Source: Zoogloeaceae bacterium (lineage in GTDB: Bacteria; Pseudomonadota; Gammaproteobacteria; Burkholderiales; Rhodocyclaceae). Taken from it: 14,816 nucleotides of DNA. The notes beneath the pieces are model-generated. The model did not search any database. It was not told where the DNA came from and saw nothing but the letters and a program-made list of their open reading frames with translations. The translations under genes were made by a program, and so were the position numbers. Positions 1-7,080 of this stretch are shown in pieces (the first letter of the stretch is position 1; each line of letters begins with the position of its first letter). The stretch spans positions 1 to 14,816 of the forward strand of contig JAIRZG010000031.1 of the NCBI GenBank assembly GCA_031267345.1, written 5' to 3'.

Positions 1-30
1 CAAAAAGACAGAAAACTACATAAAACAAAA

Positions 31-44
31 GGCTGTGAACAGCC
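31..44 (-). terminator. Possible intrinsic terminator, minus strand
   Basis: GGCTG (31-35) and CAGCC (40-44) form a 5-bp stem with a 4-base loop. On the minus strand the hairpin is followed by a T-rich stretch (TTTTGTTTTATG, complement of 19-30), as in a Rho-independent terminator; on the plus strand no T run follows. The stem is short, and no gene is visible that would be read leftwards into it, so this is only a candidate. The rest of 1-191 holds no gene or clear promoter that I can recognise. Confidence 0.3.
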
Positions 45-191
45 CCCTGTGTAAGTCTTTGTGCGTAAACGAAAAAATGTCAGCGTGTACGATGGCGGCA
101 TTCATGCGATTGCCCTGCCGCAGACGCGCGTCGCCGTCCGCAGGGAGCGGATTCCTGCTACCCTTCGTTTTTTCTCTTTGCCGCTTTTCCC

Positions 192-1028
192 ATGGAAGTT
201 CTGTTGCTGTTCAAGGCCCTGATGCTTGGCATTATCGAAGGGCTGACCGAGTTTTTGCCGGTGTCTTCCACCGGACATCTGATCATTGCCGGAAGTCTGC
301 TGGACTATACGAACGCGCAGAGCAAGGTGTTTGAGATTGTCATTCAACTGGGGGCGATTCTGGCGGTGTGCTGGCATTTTCGCGCGCGCGTCGCGCTGGC
401 TTTGCGCGGCTGGCGGCATGATCCGGCGCAGCAACGTTTCTGGCTGCTGCTGGGCGTGGCCTTTTTGCCCGCCGCCGTGTTGGGCGTGTTGCTGCACGGG
501 TTCATCAAGGGCTATCTCTTCAATCCGATTTCCGTCGCTTGCGCGCTCATCGGCGGCGGCGTGTTGATGCTCCATATCGAGCGGCGCGCCGCAAACCGAC
601 CGGAAGCGATTCGGGTCACGAGCACGGACGACATGCGCTGGCCGGATGCGCTGAAGGTGGGTTTCGCCCAATGTATCGCCATGTGGCCGGGGGTGTCGCG
701 TTCCGGCGCGACCATCATGGGCGGGATGATGTTTGGATTGTCGCGTCAAACGGCGACGGAGTTTTCCTTTTTCCTGGCGATCCCCACCATGTTCGCGGCG
801 ACCCTCTACGATGTGGCGAAAAGCTGGAATTTGCTGCGCGCGGACGATTTGCCCGTGTTCACGGTCGGTTTTGTCGCTTCCTTCATTTTCGGGTTGTTGG
901 CGGTCAAGGGGCTGATTTATTTTGTCTCCCGCCACACCTTCAACAGCTTCGCCTGGTATCGCATCGTCTTCGGCGGCGTGGTGCTGCTGACCGCCGGAAC
1001 GGGATGGGTGCAATGGACGGCGGACTGA
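192..1028 (+). CDS. uppP: Undecaprenyl-diphosphatase UppP (BacA family)
   Basis: An integral membrane phosphatase that removes one phosphate from undecaprenyl diphosphate, returning the lipid carrier for peptidoglycan and other envelope polymers; overexpression of the family is known to give bacitracin resistance. The 278-residue product has the family length. Both signatures are present: the E-rich motif EGLTEFLPVSSTGHL at residues 16-30, and PGVSRSGAT at 166-174, which holds the conserved Ser-Arg-Ser. Several hydrophobic segments follow one another (for example residues 50-60, 84-105, 114-127), as expected for a multi-pass protein. The ATG at 192 gives the usual MxxLLLxKALxLGIIEG beginning, although no good ribosome binding site precedes it. 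The end overlaps the next gene by 16 bp, which suggests one transcript. Confidence 0.95.
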   Translation: MEVLLLFKALMLGIIEGLTEFLPVSSTGHLIIAGSLLDYTNAQSKVFEIVIQLGAILAVCWHFRARVALALRGWRHDPAQQRFWLLLGVAFLPAAVLGVLLHGFIKGYLFNPISVACALIGGGVLMLHIERRAANRPEAIRVTSTDDMRWPDALKVGFAQCIAMWPGVSRSGATIMGGMMFGLSRQTATEFSFFLAIPTMFAATLYDVAKSWNLLRADDLPVFTVGFVASFIFGLLAVKGLIYFVSRHTFNSFAWYRIVFGGVVLLTAGTGWVQWTAD

Positions 1029-1600
1029 AGCAAATCCTCTACCTGCACGGCTTCGCTTCCTCGCCACAATCCTGGAAAGCGATCGCCTTGCGCGACGCGC
1101 TGGCGGCGCGCGGGCGGGCGGACAGGCTGGATACGCCAGAAATTCCCTGGCCGCCGGACGCGGCAATGGCGACGCTGGAAGCCCGTGTCGCCGCCCACGT
1201 CAAGGCAGGCGTGACGCTGACGCTGGCAGGTTCGTCGCTCGGCGGCTATTACGCCAGTTGGCTGGCGGAACGCCACGATCTCAAGGCCGTGCTGATCAAT
1301 CCGGCAGTGGCGGCGCATTTGACGCTGGGGCGTTATCTGGGCGCGCAGCATAATTTATACACTGGCGAAACCCTGTCTGTGGAAGCCGCGCATCTCGACC
1401 GGTTACGCGACTTTGCCGTGGAAACGCCCACGCCGGAACGCTATTTGCTGCTGCTGGAAACCGGCGACGAAGTGCTGGATTACCATCTGGCGGAAGCGCA
1501 CTATGCGGGCGCTCAACAGCGGGTTTGCGCGGGTGGGGATCACCGTTTTACCCGTTTTCCGGAGTTCATCCCGCAAATCCTTGAATTCGCTGGTTTATAA
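1013..1600 (+). CDS. yqiA: YqiA-type alpha/beta-fold esterase
   Basis: A small cytoplasmic serine esterase of the YqiA/YcfP family; E. coli YqiA hydrolyses short acyl esters in vitro, and its physiological substrate is unknown. The 195-residue product matches the family length (about 190). Visible elements are the oxyanion-side motif LYLHGFASSP (residues 9-18), the nucleophile elbow GSSLG (73-77, Ser75), the likely acid Asp152 in ETGDEVLDY, and His177 in GGDHRF. A longer open frame runs upstream inside uppP, but only the ATG at 1013 gives the short N-terminus normal for this family. It overlaps uppP by 16 bp, and 7 bp separate it from the RNB gene, so it probably shares their transcript. Family assignment is strong; the biological role is not. 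Confidence 0.85.
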   Translation: MDGGLKQILYLHGFASSPQSWKAIALRDALAARGRADRLDTPEIPWPPDAAMATLEARVAAHVKAGVTLTLAGSSLGGYYASWLAERHDLKAVLINPAVAAHLTLGRYLGAQHNLYTGETLSVEAAHLDRLRDFAVETPTPERYLLLLETGDEVLDYHLAEAHYAGAQQRVCAGGDHRFTRFPEFIPQILEFAGL

Positions 1601-1607
1601 TGCCCCG

Positions 1608-3584
1608 ATGAACGAAAATGCACTTTTTGAAGAAGGCGGCGGTTTCCGGGCAGGCAGCATCCTTGCGGATAATGAAGCCAGCTTGCAAGTGGAATTGCCG
1701 GGCGGAAAACGCAGCAAAATCAAGGCCGCACAGATATTGTTGCGTTTTCAAAGTCCCGCGCCGGGGCAGATTCTGAAAGAGGCCGAACCACTGGCCGCCG
1801 ATATTGATGTCGCGTTTCTTTGGGAGATTGCCGGTGAAGGCGAATTTGCTTTTCTTGATCTGGCCGAGGACTATTACGGTCACAAGCCTGCCGCGCCCGA
1901 AGCGGCATCGTTGCTGCTCGCCCTTCATGGCGCGCCTGTTTACTTCCAGCGCAAAGGCAAGGGGCATTTTCGTAAAGTCCCTGCCGACACTCTCCGCGCC
2001 GCTCTGGCCGGTATTGAAAAAAAGCGTCAACAAGCGCTCGCCATTGAAGGCTGGGTACAAGCTCTGACAGGCGGGCGCCTGCCCGCTGAACTCGCGCCCC
2101 ACGCCGCCCACCTGCTCGCCAGACCCGACCGCAACCGCCCGGAAATCAAGGCGTTTGAAGCCGCCGCCAACGCGCTTTCCTGCTCGCTGCCCGAATTGCT
2201 GCTGAAAACCGGCGCGCTGAAATCGGCGCATGACGTGCATCTGCAACGTTTTCTGCTCGATCAGTTTCCCAAAGGCGCGGGGTTTCCGCCCTTCGATCCG
2301 CCCGTTCCACCCGACGATCTGCCGGACGCGGGTGTGCGCGCTTTTTCCATTGACGACGCCAGCACCACCGAAGTCGATGACGCCTTTTCGCTGGTCGCCT
2401 TGCCGGATGGCGACTGGCGCGTCGGCATTCACATCGCCGCGCCGGGTCTGGCGCTGGTTCATGGCGACGCGCTCGCCGCCATTGCCCGCGCCCGTCTTTC
2501 CACCGTCTATATGCCGGGGCGGAAAATCACCATGCTGCCGGAGGCGGTGGTTGAAGCCTGTACGTTGGCGGCGGGGCGCGATTGTCCGGCGGTGTCGCTC
2601 TACCTGCGCGTCGACGCGGCGCTGAATGTCGTCGCGCATGAATCCCGCATCGAACGGGTGCGCATCGCCGCCAACCTGCGCCACCACGAAATCGAGCCTT
2701 GGTTCAATGAAAGCAGTGTGCGCGGCGTGCTGCCGGACGAACCTTTCCGCGACGAACTCGTGTTTCTCTGGCGTTTCGCCAACGCGGCGGAAGCGCGGCG
2801 TGGCAAGCCTTCCGCTACGCAGGGCGTCAACGACTACAATTTTGAGGTTGCGGGCGACCTGTCCGATCCGGAAAGCTGCCGCATCCACATCCGCGCGCGC
2901 AAACGCGGCAGTCCGCTGGACAAGCTGGTGGCGGAACTGATGATCATCGCCAACGCCACTTGGGGCGGGCTGCTTGCCGAACGCAAAATCGCCTGCCTCT
3001 ACCGTGCGCAAACCGGCGGCAAGGCGCGCATGACGACCGCGCCACAGGCGCATGAAGGACTGGGCGTGCCGCAATACGCCTGGATGACCTCGCCCCTGCG
3101 CCGTTATTGCGATCTGGTGAATCAATGGCAACTGATCGCCGCCTTGCGGGAAACGCCGCCGCCCTTCGCGCCGCGTTCCGCCGAATTTTTCGCCGCCCTG
3201 CGCGACTTTGAACTCACCTACGCCGCCTACGCCGAATTCCAGCGCCGCATGGAACGCTACTGGTGTCTGCGCTATCTGGCGCAGGAAGCGATCACGGTCG
3301 CCGTGGTCATTGTGCGCCGCGACGAACTGGCGCGTTTCGAGACCTTGCCCCTGTTCACGCGTCCGTCCGGCGCGCTCCACTTTCCTTCCGGTCAACGCCT
3401 GAAAGTCGCCATCGACCATCTGGATTTTCTCGCGCTGGAAGCGCACTGTCATGTACTGGAGGCGCTGGATGTGCAAACGCTGGCAGCGGAGGAGGAAGAC
3501 GAGGCGTTGATGCCGGAAGCGGCGACGCCGGAAAATGATGTCGCGCCGCTGTTGCCCGTTGTCGCCGAACCCGCGCCCGTCTGA
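1608..3584 (+). CDS. RNB-domain (RNase II-like) exoribonuclease
   Basis: A 3'-5' hydrolytic exoribonuclease of the RNase II/R superfamily, expected to degrade single-stranded RNA in the cytoplasm. The product is 658 residues with this start. The RNB core spans about residues 240-510. Its metal-binding motif is IDDASTTEVDDAF (248-260), with Asp residues at the positions used for Mg2+; a Glu replaces one of the four Asp of E. coli RNase II, as I recall from cyanobacterial/plastid-type relatives. The C-terminal catalytic signature YAWMTSPLRRYCDL lies near residue 490. The N-terminal part (1-240) has no obvious CSD copy that I can name, and the C-terminus ends in an acidic low-complexity tail (EEEDE). 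The open frame extends upstream into the esterase gene, but ATG 1608, 7 bp after that gene's stop, gives a natural start. It is not classical rnb or rnr, so no symbol is given. Confidence 0.88.
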   Translation: MNENALFEEGGGFRAGSILADNEASLQVELPGGKRSKIKAAQILLRFQSPAPGQILKEAEPLAADIDVAFLWEIAGEGEFAFLDLAEDYYGHKPAAPEAASLLLALHGAPVYFQRKGKGHFRKVPADTLRAALAGIEKKRQQALAIEGWVQALTGGRLPAELAPHAAHLLARPDRNRPEIKAFEAAANALSCSLPELLLKTGALKSAHDVHLQRFLLDQFPKGAGFPPFDPPVPPDDLPDAGVRAFSIDDASTTEVDDAFSLVALPDGDWRVGIHIAAPGLALVHGDALAAIARARLSTVYMPGRKITMLPEAVVEACTLAAGRDCPAVSLYLRVDAALNVVAHESRIERVRIAANLRHHEIEPWFNESSVRGVLPDEPFRDELVFLWRFANAAEARRGKPSATQGVNDYNFEVAGDLSDPESCRIHIRARKRGSPLDKLVAELMIIANATWGGLLAERKIACLYRAQTGGKARMTTAPQAHEGLGVPQYAWMTSPLRRYCDLVNQWQLIAALRETPPPFAPRSAEFFAALRDFELTYAAYAEFQRRMERYWCLRYLAQEAITVAVVIVRRDELARFETLPLFTRPSGALHFPSGQRLKVAIDHLDFLALEAHCHVLEALDVQTLAAEEEDEALMPEAATPENDVAPLLPVVAEPAPV

Positions 3585-3587
3585 ACC

Positions 3588-4469
3588 ATGCCGCTGACCG
3601 CCCGCCTTTCCCGGCTCATTCAGGCGCATTCTCTGGGCCTGGCGTTTGCGTTGTCTTTTTTTGCCCACGCGCTTCCTATTGGGCAGAGTTACTTTTTTCC
3701 AGCGGGCGACCCCAAAAAACAGGTGCGGGATCGCGGCCTGGAGGTCATTCTGGTCAACAGCAAGAGCGCCAATGCGCCCAATGCCAAGGAGGCGCAGGCG
3801 TTGGCGCAGACGAATCTGGAAGGCGGCGGCAATACTGACGAAGATCGGCGCGTCACCACGCCGCTGCCGCCCAATCGGCAGACGCAAACGGGGGATCGAC
3901 TCGAACAGATGCAGCGGCGGGTGGACGCGCTGGAAGCGCAAAGACGCGAACTCACCGCCAGCGCCAGCAGCCTCGAAACCCGTTGGCAGGAAAAGGAAGC
4001 GCTGGATCCGCAGTCCGCCCCGCCCGCCGCCGGACAAGACCTGCTCGAATCCGCCCGCGCCATGGCGCGTCTGGAAGGCGAAATCGCCCGAAACACCGAC
4101 GCCTACAACAAGCGTCCGCGTAAAGCCTTTATCGGCGCGCGCACCCAGGAATACCGCTTTGCCCAATACATCGAAGACTGGCGGCAAAAAGTGGAGCGCT
4201 GGGGCGCGCTCAACTATCCGGAAGCGGCGCGCGGCAAACTCTACGGCGCATTGGTGCTCACCGTTACCCTGGACAAGAACGGCAAGATTCTGGACATCAA
4301 CATCGACCACCCTTCGCCGCACAAAATCCTCAACGACGCCGCAGAACGCATCGTCCGCGACGCCAGTCCCTACGCCGCCTTCCCCCCCGCCATCGCCCTT
4401 GACACCGACCAACTGGTGATCACTCGCACCTGGACCTTCACCAGAGGCGACAACATTGAAACCCGCTAG
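3588..4469 (+). CDS. TonB C-terminal domain protein (energy transducer-like)
   Basis: A 293-residue protein starting 3 bp after the RNB gene. Residues 15-31 (LGLAFALSFFAHALPIG) form a single N-terminal membrane anchor, placing the rest in the periplasm. A Gln/Glu/Arg-rich, probably coiled stretch follows (about 100-165). The C-terminal ~100 residues resemble the TonB C-terminal domain: WGALNYPEAARG and then GALVLTVTLDKNGKILDI, ending in a beta strand LVITRTWTF. TonB proteins couple the proton motive force, through ExbB/ExbD, to outer membrane receptors. No exbBD and no receptor gene is present here, and the Pro-rich linker of classical TonB is weak, so this may be a TonB/TolA-like structural or envelope protein rather than a siderophore transducer. 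The same position next to aroE is, to my knowledge, common in Betaproteobacteria. Confidence 0.75.
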   Translation: MPLTARLSRLIQAHSLGLAFALSFFAHALPIGQSYFFPAGDPKKQVRDRGLEVILVNSKSANAPNAKEAQALAQTNLEGGGNTDEDRRVTTPLPPNRQTQTGDRLEQMQRRVDALEAQRRELTASASSLETRWQEKEALDPQSAPPAAGQDLLESARAMARLEGEIARNTDAYNKRPRKAFIGARTQEYRFAQYIEDWRQKVERWGALNYPEAARGKLYGALVLTVTLDKNGKILDINIDHPSPHKILNDAAERIVRDASPYAAFPPAIALDTDQLVITRTWTFTRGDNIETR

Positions 4470-4570
4470 CAGCCTGCGCGGCAGAAGCCGATAATGTGCC
4501 GGGACGGGTAGGCGTCGCAGTTTTTCGCGTCCGCTGCGGCGGTTGGGGACGTTGCCGCAACGGCATGGGA

Positions 4571-4752
4571 TCAGAAGACGGAGGACAAATGACAGATGAC
4601 AGAACAATTACCGCCGCCAACGCGTCGCGCAAGGTGGCAAAACCTTCCGGAGGATCAAGGAACAGAAGACAGAAGACGGAAGACCGTCAAAACGCGGGCG
4701 CAGAGCGCCCGCCAACTGAACTGTCCTCTGTCCTCCGTCCTCTGTCTTCTGA
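4571..4752. repeat. Heptamer-based inverted-repeat element (MITE-like) at the start of aroE
   Basis: Positions 4571-4602 and 4721-4752 are 32-bp imperfect inverted repeats (27 of 32 match). Both are built from 7-bp units of about GACRGAR: on the left gacggag, gacaaat, gacagat; on the right (complement) gacagag, gacggag, gacagag. A third, directly oriented copy lies at 4661-4686 and also pairs with the right arm (21 of 23). Between copy three and the right arm is a perfect 8-bp hairpin (4694-4701 with 4705-4712, loop AGA). No coding capacity of its own is apparent. It resembles a small non-autonomous element, or a short tandemly repeated repeat of the kind described in other bacteria. I saw no second copy in this window. 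Confidence 0.75.
4580..4584 (+). promoter_or_regulatory. Ribosome binding site of aroE lying inside the repeat element
   Basis: GGAGG at 4580-4584, followed four bases later by ATG at 4589. Both lie in the left arm of the inverted-repeat element. This decides the start chosen for aroE over the GTG at 4496 and the ATG at 4565, neither of which has a comparable site. The spacing is slightly short. Confidence 0.55.
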
Positions 4753-5587
4753 TCGCTACGCGGTCTTCGGCAACCCGGTCGCCCACTCCAAAAGTCCGCA
4801 GATTCATGCGGCGTTTGCGCGGGCATGTGGGGAAAATCTGTATTACGAAGCCCGTCCCGCGCCGCTGGACGGCTTCGCAGAGGCCGTGCGCCAGTTCATC
4901 CTGGAAGGCGGCAAAGGCGCGAATGTCACCGTGCCTTTCAAGGAAGAGGCGTTTCGTCTGGCGGATGAACTCACCTCCCGCGCCCGTGCGGCGGGCGCGG
5001 TCAATACCCTGAGTTTCCAGGACGGGCGCATTTTCGGCGACAACACCGATGGCGCGGGACTCACGCGCGACATTACGGAAAACCTTGCGTTCTCCGTCGC
5101 CGACAGGCGCGTATTGCTCATCGGCGCGGGCGGCGCGGCGCGCGGCGTTATCGGGTCGCTGCTGGCGCTGCGTCCCGCCGCGCTCGTTATCGCCAATCGC
5201 GGCGTCGACAAGGCCAAGGCGCTGGCGGCGGCTTTTGCAGGGCGCGTTCCCGATTCCGCTGTTCTCCCTTGCGGCATGGGCTTTGCCGATCTTGCCGGAG
5301 CGACGCCCTTCGATCTCGTCATCAACGCCACTTCCGCCAGTCTCGCTGGCGCGACGTTGTCGCTGCCCGCCGGAATTTTCGCGGCGAACAGCCTTGCCTG
5401 CGATCTGATGTACGGCAAAGAGGAAACGCCTTTTCTCGCCCAGGCACGGACGGGCGGCGCGGCGCAGTGTGCCGATGGTCTGGGAATGCTGGTGGAACAG
5501 GCCGCCGAATCCTTTTTTGTCTGGCGCGGCAGGCGTCCACAGGCCGTCGTGCGCGCGGCGCTCCTGCAACAATTGCGCGGCGTATGA
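4589..5587 (+). CDS. aroE: Shikimate dehydrogenase AroE with repeat-derived N-terminal extension
   Basis: NADPH-dependent reduction of 3-dehydroshikimate to shikimate, a cytoplasmic step of aromatic amino acid synthesis. Normal AroE homology begins at DRYAVFGNPVAHSKSP (codon 4751 on) and fills about 278 residues, the full family length. It has the shikimate-binding Ser pair in HSKSP, the catalytic Lys in NVTVPFKEEA, Asn/Asp in NTLSF and DNTDGAGL, the nucleotide loop GAGGAARGV, and the C-terminal DGLGMLVEQAA. The usual start codon just before DRYAV is absent: the sequence there belongs to the repeat element. The best-supported start is the ATG at 4589 behind GGAGG, giving 332 residues with about 54 extra, polar, low-complexity residues. 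Other starts (4565, 4496) would be longer still. The stop overlaps the mtgA start (ATGA, 5584-5587). Confidence 0.9.
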   Translation: MTDDRTITAANASRKVAKPSGGSRNRRQKTEDRQNAGAERPPTELSSVLRPLSSDRYAVFGNPVAHSKSPQIHAAFARACGENLYYEARPAPLDGFAEAVRQFILEGGKGANVTVPFKEEAFRLADELTSRARAAGAVNTLSFQDGRIFGDNTDGAGLTRDITENLAFSVADRRVLLIGAGGAARGVIGSLLALRPAALVIANRGVDKAKALAAAFAGRVPDSAVLPCGMGFADLAGATPFDLVINATSASLAGATLSLPAGIFAANSLACDLMYGKEETPFLAQARTGGAAQCADGLGMLVEQAAESFFVWRGRRPQAVVRAALLQQLRGV

Positions 5588-6324
5588 AAAAAACGCCTGC
5601 CGCGCCGCGTGGTTTTCTGTTGCGCGCCTTCTTGTGGATGACGTTGTGGGTGAAACGGGGCGTTTGCCTGGTCATTGGCGTTTTCCTGCTCGTCCAGCTC
5701 TGGTTTTTCGGCTGGATACTCTGGTGGAAATGGACGCCGCCGCTGGAGACCCATTTCATGCGCATACGCCTTATGGAATTGCGCCAGCAAGACCCCAAGG
5801 CGACCTTGCGCTATCAATGGGTGGATTACGCGCGGATTTCCGGCAATCTGAAACGCGCTGTCATCGCCGCCGAAGACGCCCGTTTTGTCGAGCATGAAGG
5901 CTTTGACTGGGTTGGCATCCAAGTCGCCATCGAAAAAAACCGGAAAAAGGGGCGCCTCGTCGCGGGCGGCTCCACCCTCACGCAACAACTGGCGAAAAAC
6001 CTTTTTTTAAGTCCGCGGCGTTCCCTGAGCCGCAAGGGTCAGGAAGCCCTGATCACCCTGATGATCGAAACCCTGTGGGACAAGCAACGCATTTTCGAGG
6101 TTTATCTCAATGTAATCGAATGGGGCAACGGCGTGTTCGGCGCGGAAGCCGCCGCCCGCCATTACTACCAGACCAGCGCCGCCAGACTTTCCCCCTGGCA
6201 GGCCGCCCGCCTCGCCGCCATGACGCCCAATCCCCGCTACTACGACACCCACCGCAAAACCGCCTACCTCGCCTGGAAAACCACGCTCATCCAATCCAGA
6301 ATGCCTGTCGCACGGTTGCCCTAG
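5584..6324 (+). CDS. mtgA: Monofunctional biosynthetic peptidoglycan transglycosylase
   Basis: Polymerises lipid II into glycan strands at the periplasmic face of the inner membrane (glycosyltransferase family 51). The product is 246 residues, the usual length. Residues about 26-49 are a hydrophobic anchor. The GT51 core follows: AAEDARFVEHEGFDW with the catalytic Glu97, GGSTLTQQLAKNLF (128-141), and a second conserved Glu in the IETLWDKQRIFEVYLN region, then EWGNGVFGAEAAA. No transpeptidase domain follows, so it is the monofunctional type. The ATG overlaps the aroE stop by 4 bp, indicating translational coupling. It closes the plus-strand block; no convincing terminator is visible in 6325-6375. 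UppP at the start of the block acts on the same lipid cycle. Confidence 0.95.
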   Translation: MKKTPAAPRGFLLRAFLWMTLWVKRGVCLVIGVFLLVQLWFFGWILWWKWTPPLETHFMRIRLMELRQQDPKATLRYQWVDYARISGNLKRAVIAAEDARFVEHEGFDWVGIQVAIEKNRKKGRLVAGGSTLTQQLAKNLFLSPRRSLSRKGQEALITLMIETLWDKQRIFEVYLNVIEWGNGVFGAEAAARHYYQTSAARLSPWQAARLAAMTPNPRYYDTHRKTAYLAWKTTLIQSRMPVARLP

Positions 6325-6375
6325 CCAAAAGGCAAGGCGGTTCGTTCATCTGGTTGCCGCAGAGAAACTGCCGTG

Positions 6376-6729
6376 TCAATTATCCGTCCACATCTCGCAC
6401 TGTCCGATGACGGTGGCGATTGCGTCTTCCATGCCCTCCGGCGGGGACTTGTGCTTTCTCAGCAGCTTCTTGACCATGCGGCGCATACTGGCGCGGGCGG
6501 ACTTTTTCTTCTGCCAGTCGATGGTGCGGTTCTTGCGGAGCATATCGGCGAGTTCGTGCGTCATCGCCACGAGTTCCTCGTTCTGATAAAAGTCCTTGAC
6601 GGCTTCTGGGCGGGTAAGCGCATCGTAGAATGCCAACTCCTCGTCGGAGAGGCCGAGCGCGTCGCCTTCCGCTTGCCCGTCTGACATTTCCTGCGTCATC
6701 TCAAGGAGGCGCTGCCTTATGGCATCCGT
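6376..6729 (-). pseudogene. hsdR: C-terminal fragment of a type I restriction enzyme HsdR gene
   Basis: On the minus strand the final ~117 codons encode a stretch I recognise as the C-terminal (DUF3387-like) end of HsdR. Landmarks are RQRLLEMTQEMSDGQAEG, EELAFYDALTRPEAVKDF, RKNRTIDWQKK, and the end VIGQCEMWTDN followed by a stop. HsdR is the ATP-driven translocase/endonuclease subunit of type I restriction systems; this fragment lacks the nuclease and helicase parts and cannot be functional on its own. The frame is open upstream to 7023, but the residues beyond about 6729 are antisense to the IS481-like transposase piece and not HsdR-like. No hsdM or hsdS is present. It is a remnant of a lost defence locus. 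Confidence 0.8.
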
Positions 6730-6903
6730 GTCATCCTGACGGACAGCGGCATCCAGTTCACCCATCGCAAACAGGTCAAATATGCCATGGAACATATCCT
6801 TGACCGTGTTTGCCGACAATTCTCCATTGAGCACAGGCTGACCAAGGTCAAACACCTCTGGACGAATGGGCAGGTTGAAAGAATGAACCGCACCATCAAG
6901 GAA
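6721..6903 (+). pseudogene. IS481-like transposase fragment (integrase core)
   Basis: The plus strand encodes about 59-61 residues typical of the second half of an rve-type transposase core: VILTDSGIQFTHRKQ, FSIEHRLTKV and WTNGQVERMNRTIKE, with the conserved Asp of LTD and the Glu of GQVERMN. The usual continuation (TVKR...) is lost after KE at 6903, and everything N-terminal to GIRVILTD is missing. The coding similarity abuts the HsdR fragment on the opposite strand near 6721-6729. No inverted terminal repeats are recognisable. IS481 is the best family guess; IS3 is the alternative. It is non-functional as it stands. Confidence 0.75.
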
Positions 6904-6927
6904 GGGAGAAGCGCGTGGGTGCCCCGA

Positions 6928-6948
6928 CCTTCCCCTTGCAGGGGAAGG
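6928..6948. repeat. Strong small hairpin next to the transposase remnant
   Basis: CCTTCCCC (6928-6935) and GGGGAAGG (6941-6948) form a perfect 8-bp stem with a 5-base loop. Neither strand shows a T run directly after it, so it is not a classical intrinsic terminator; it resembles the short REP-type palindromes found between bacterial genes. It lies 133 bp beyond the stop of nadE, on the side where the nadE transcript would run. The remaining sequence from 6904 to 7080 shows no gene. Confidence 0.5.
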
Positions 6949-7080
6949 AGAAAATGCCCCAAGTTTCTGAAGAGAAAGGAAAAACGAGCGCCGTTCCTGT
7001 TTCACCATGACCAACATATTCATGCGATTGCCTTGGTGACAGGAGCGAGAGGCGACAAAGGCGACGGGGGTGCGGGCAGT

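Noticed and set aside
100..114. A 15-bp direct repeat (ATTCATGCGATTGCC) also found at 7018-7032
   Set aside because: One match of this length is only mildly unlikely by chance in a window this size, and the flanks do not match; not enough to call an attachment site or element end.
102..1166. A 354-codon minus-strand frame opposite uppP
   Set aside because: It has no recognisable family, an Arg/Gln/His-rich composition, and is fully covered by uppP and the esterase gene.
4496..4588. Starting aroE at the GTG at 4496 or the ATG at 4565
   Set aside because: Neither has a convincing ribosome binding site, and the added residues resemble nothing in AroE; the ATG at 4589 behind GGAGG is better supported.
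1566..4607. A 1013-codon open frame on the minus strand opposite the RNB and TonB-like genes
   Set aside because: It is antisense to two well-supported genes, has no recognisable domain, and is Arg/Gly/Gln-rich as expected from the complement of GC-rich coding sequence.
6928..6948. Intrinsic terminator for nadE
   Set aside because: The hairpin is strong, but no T run follows on the minus strand and it lies more than 130 bp beyond the stop; kept only as a small palindromic repeat.
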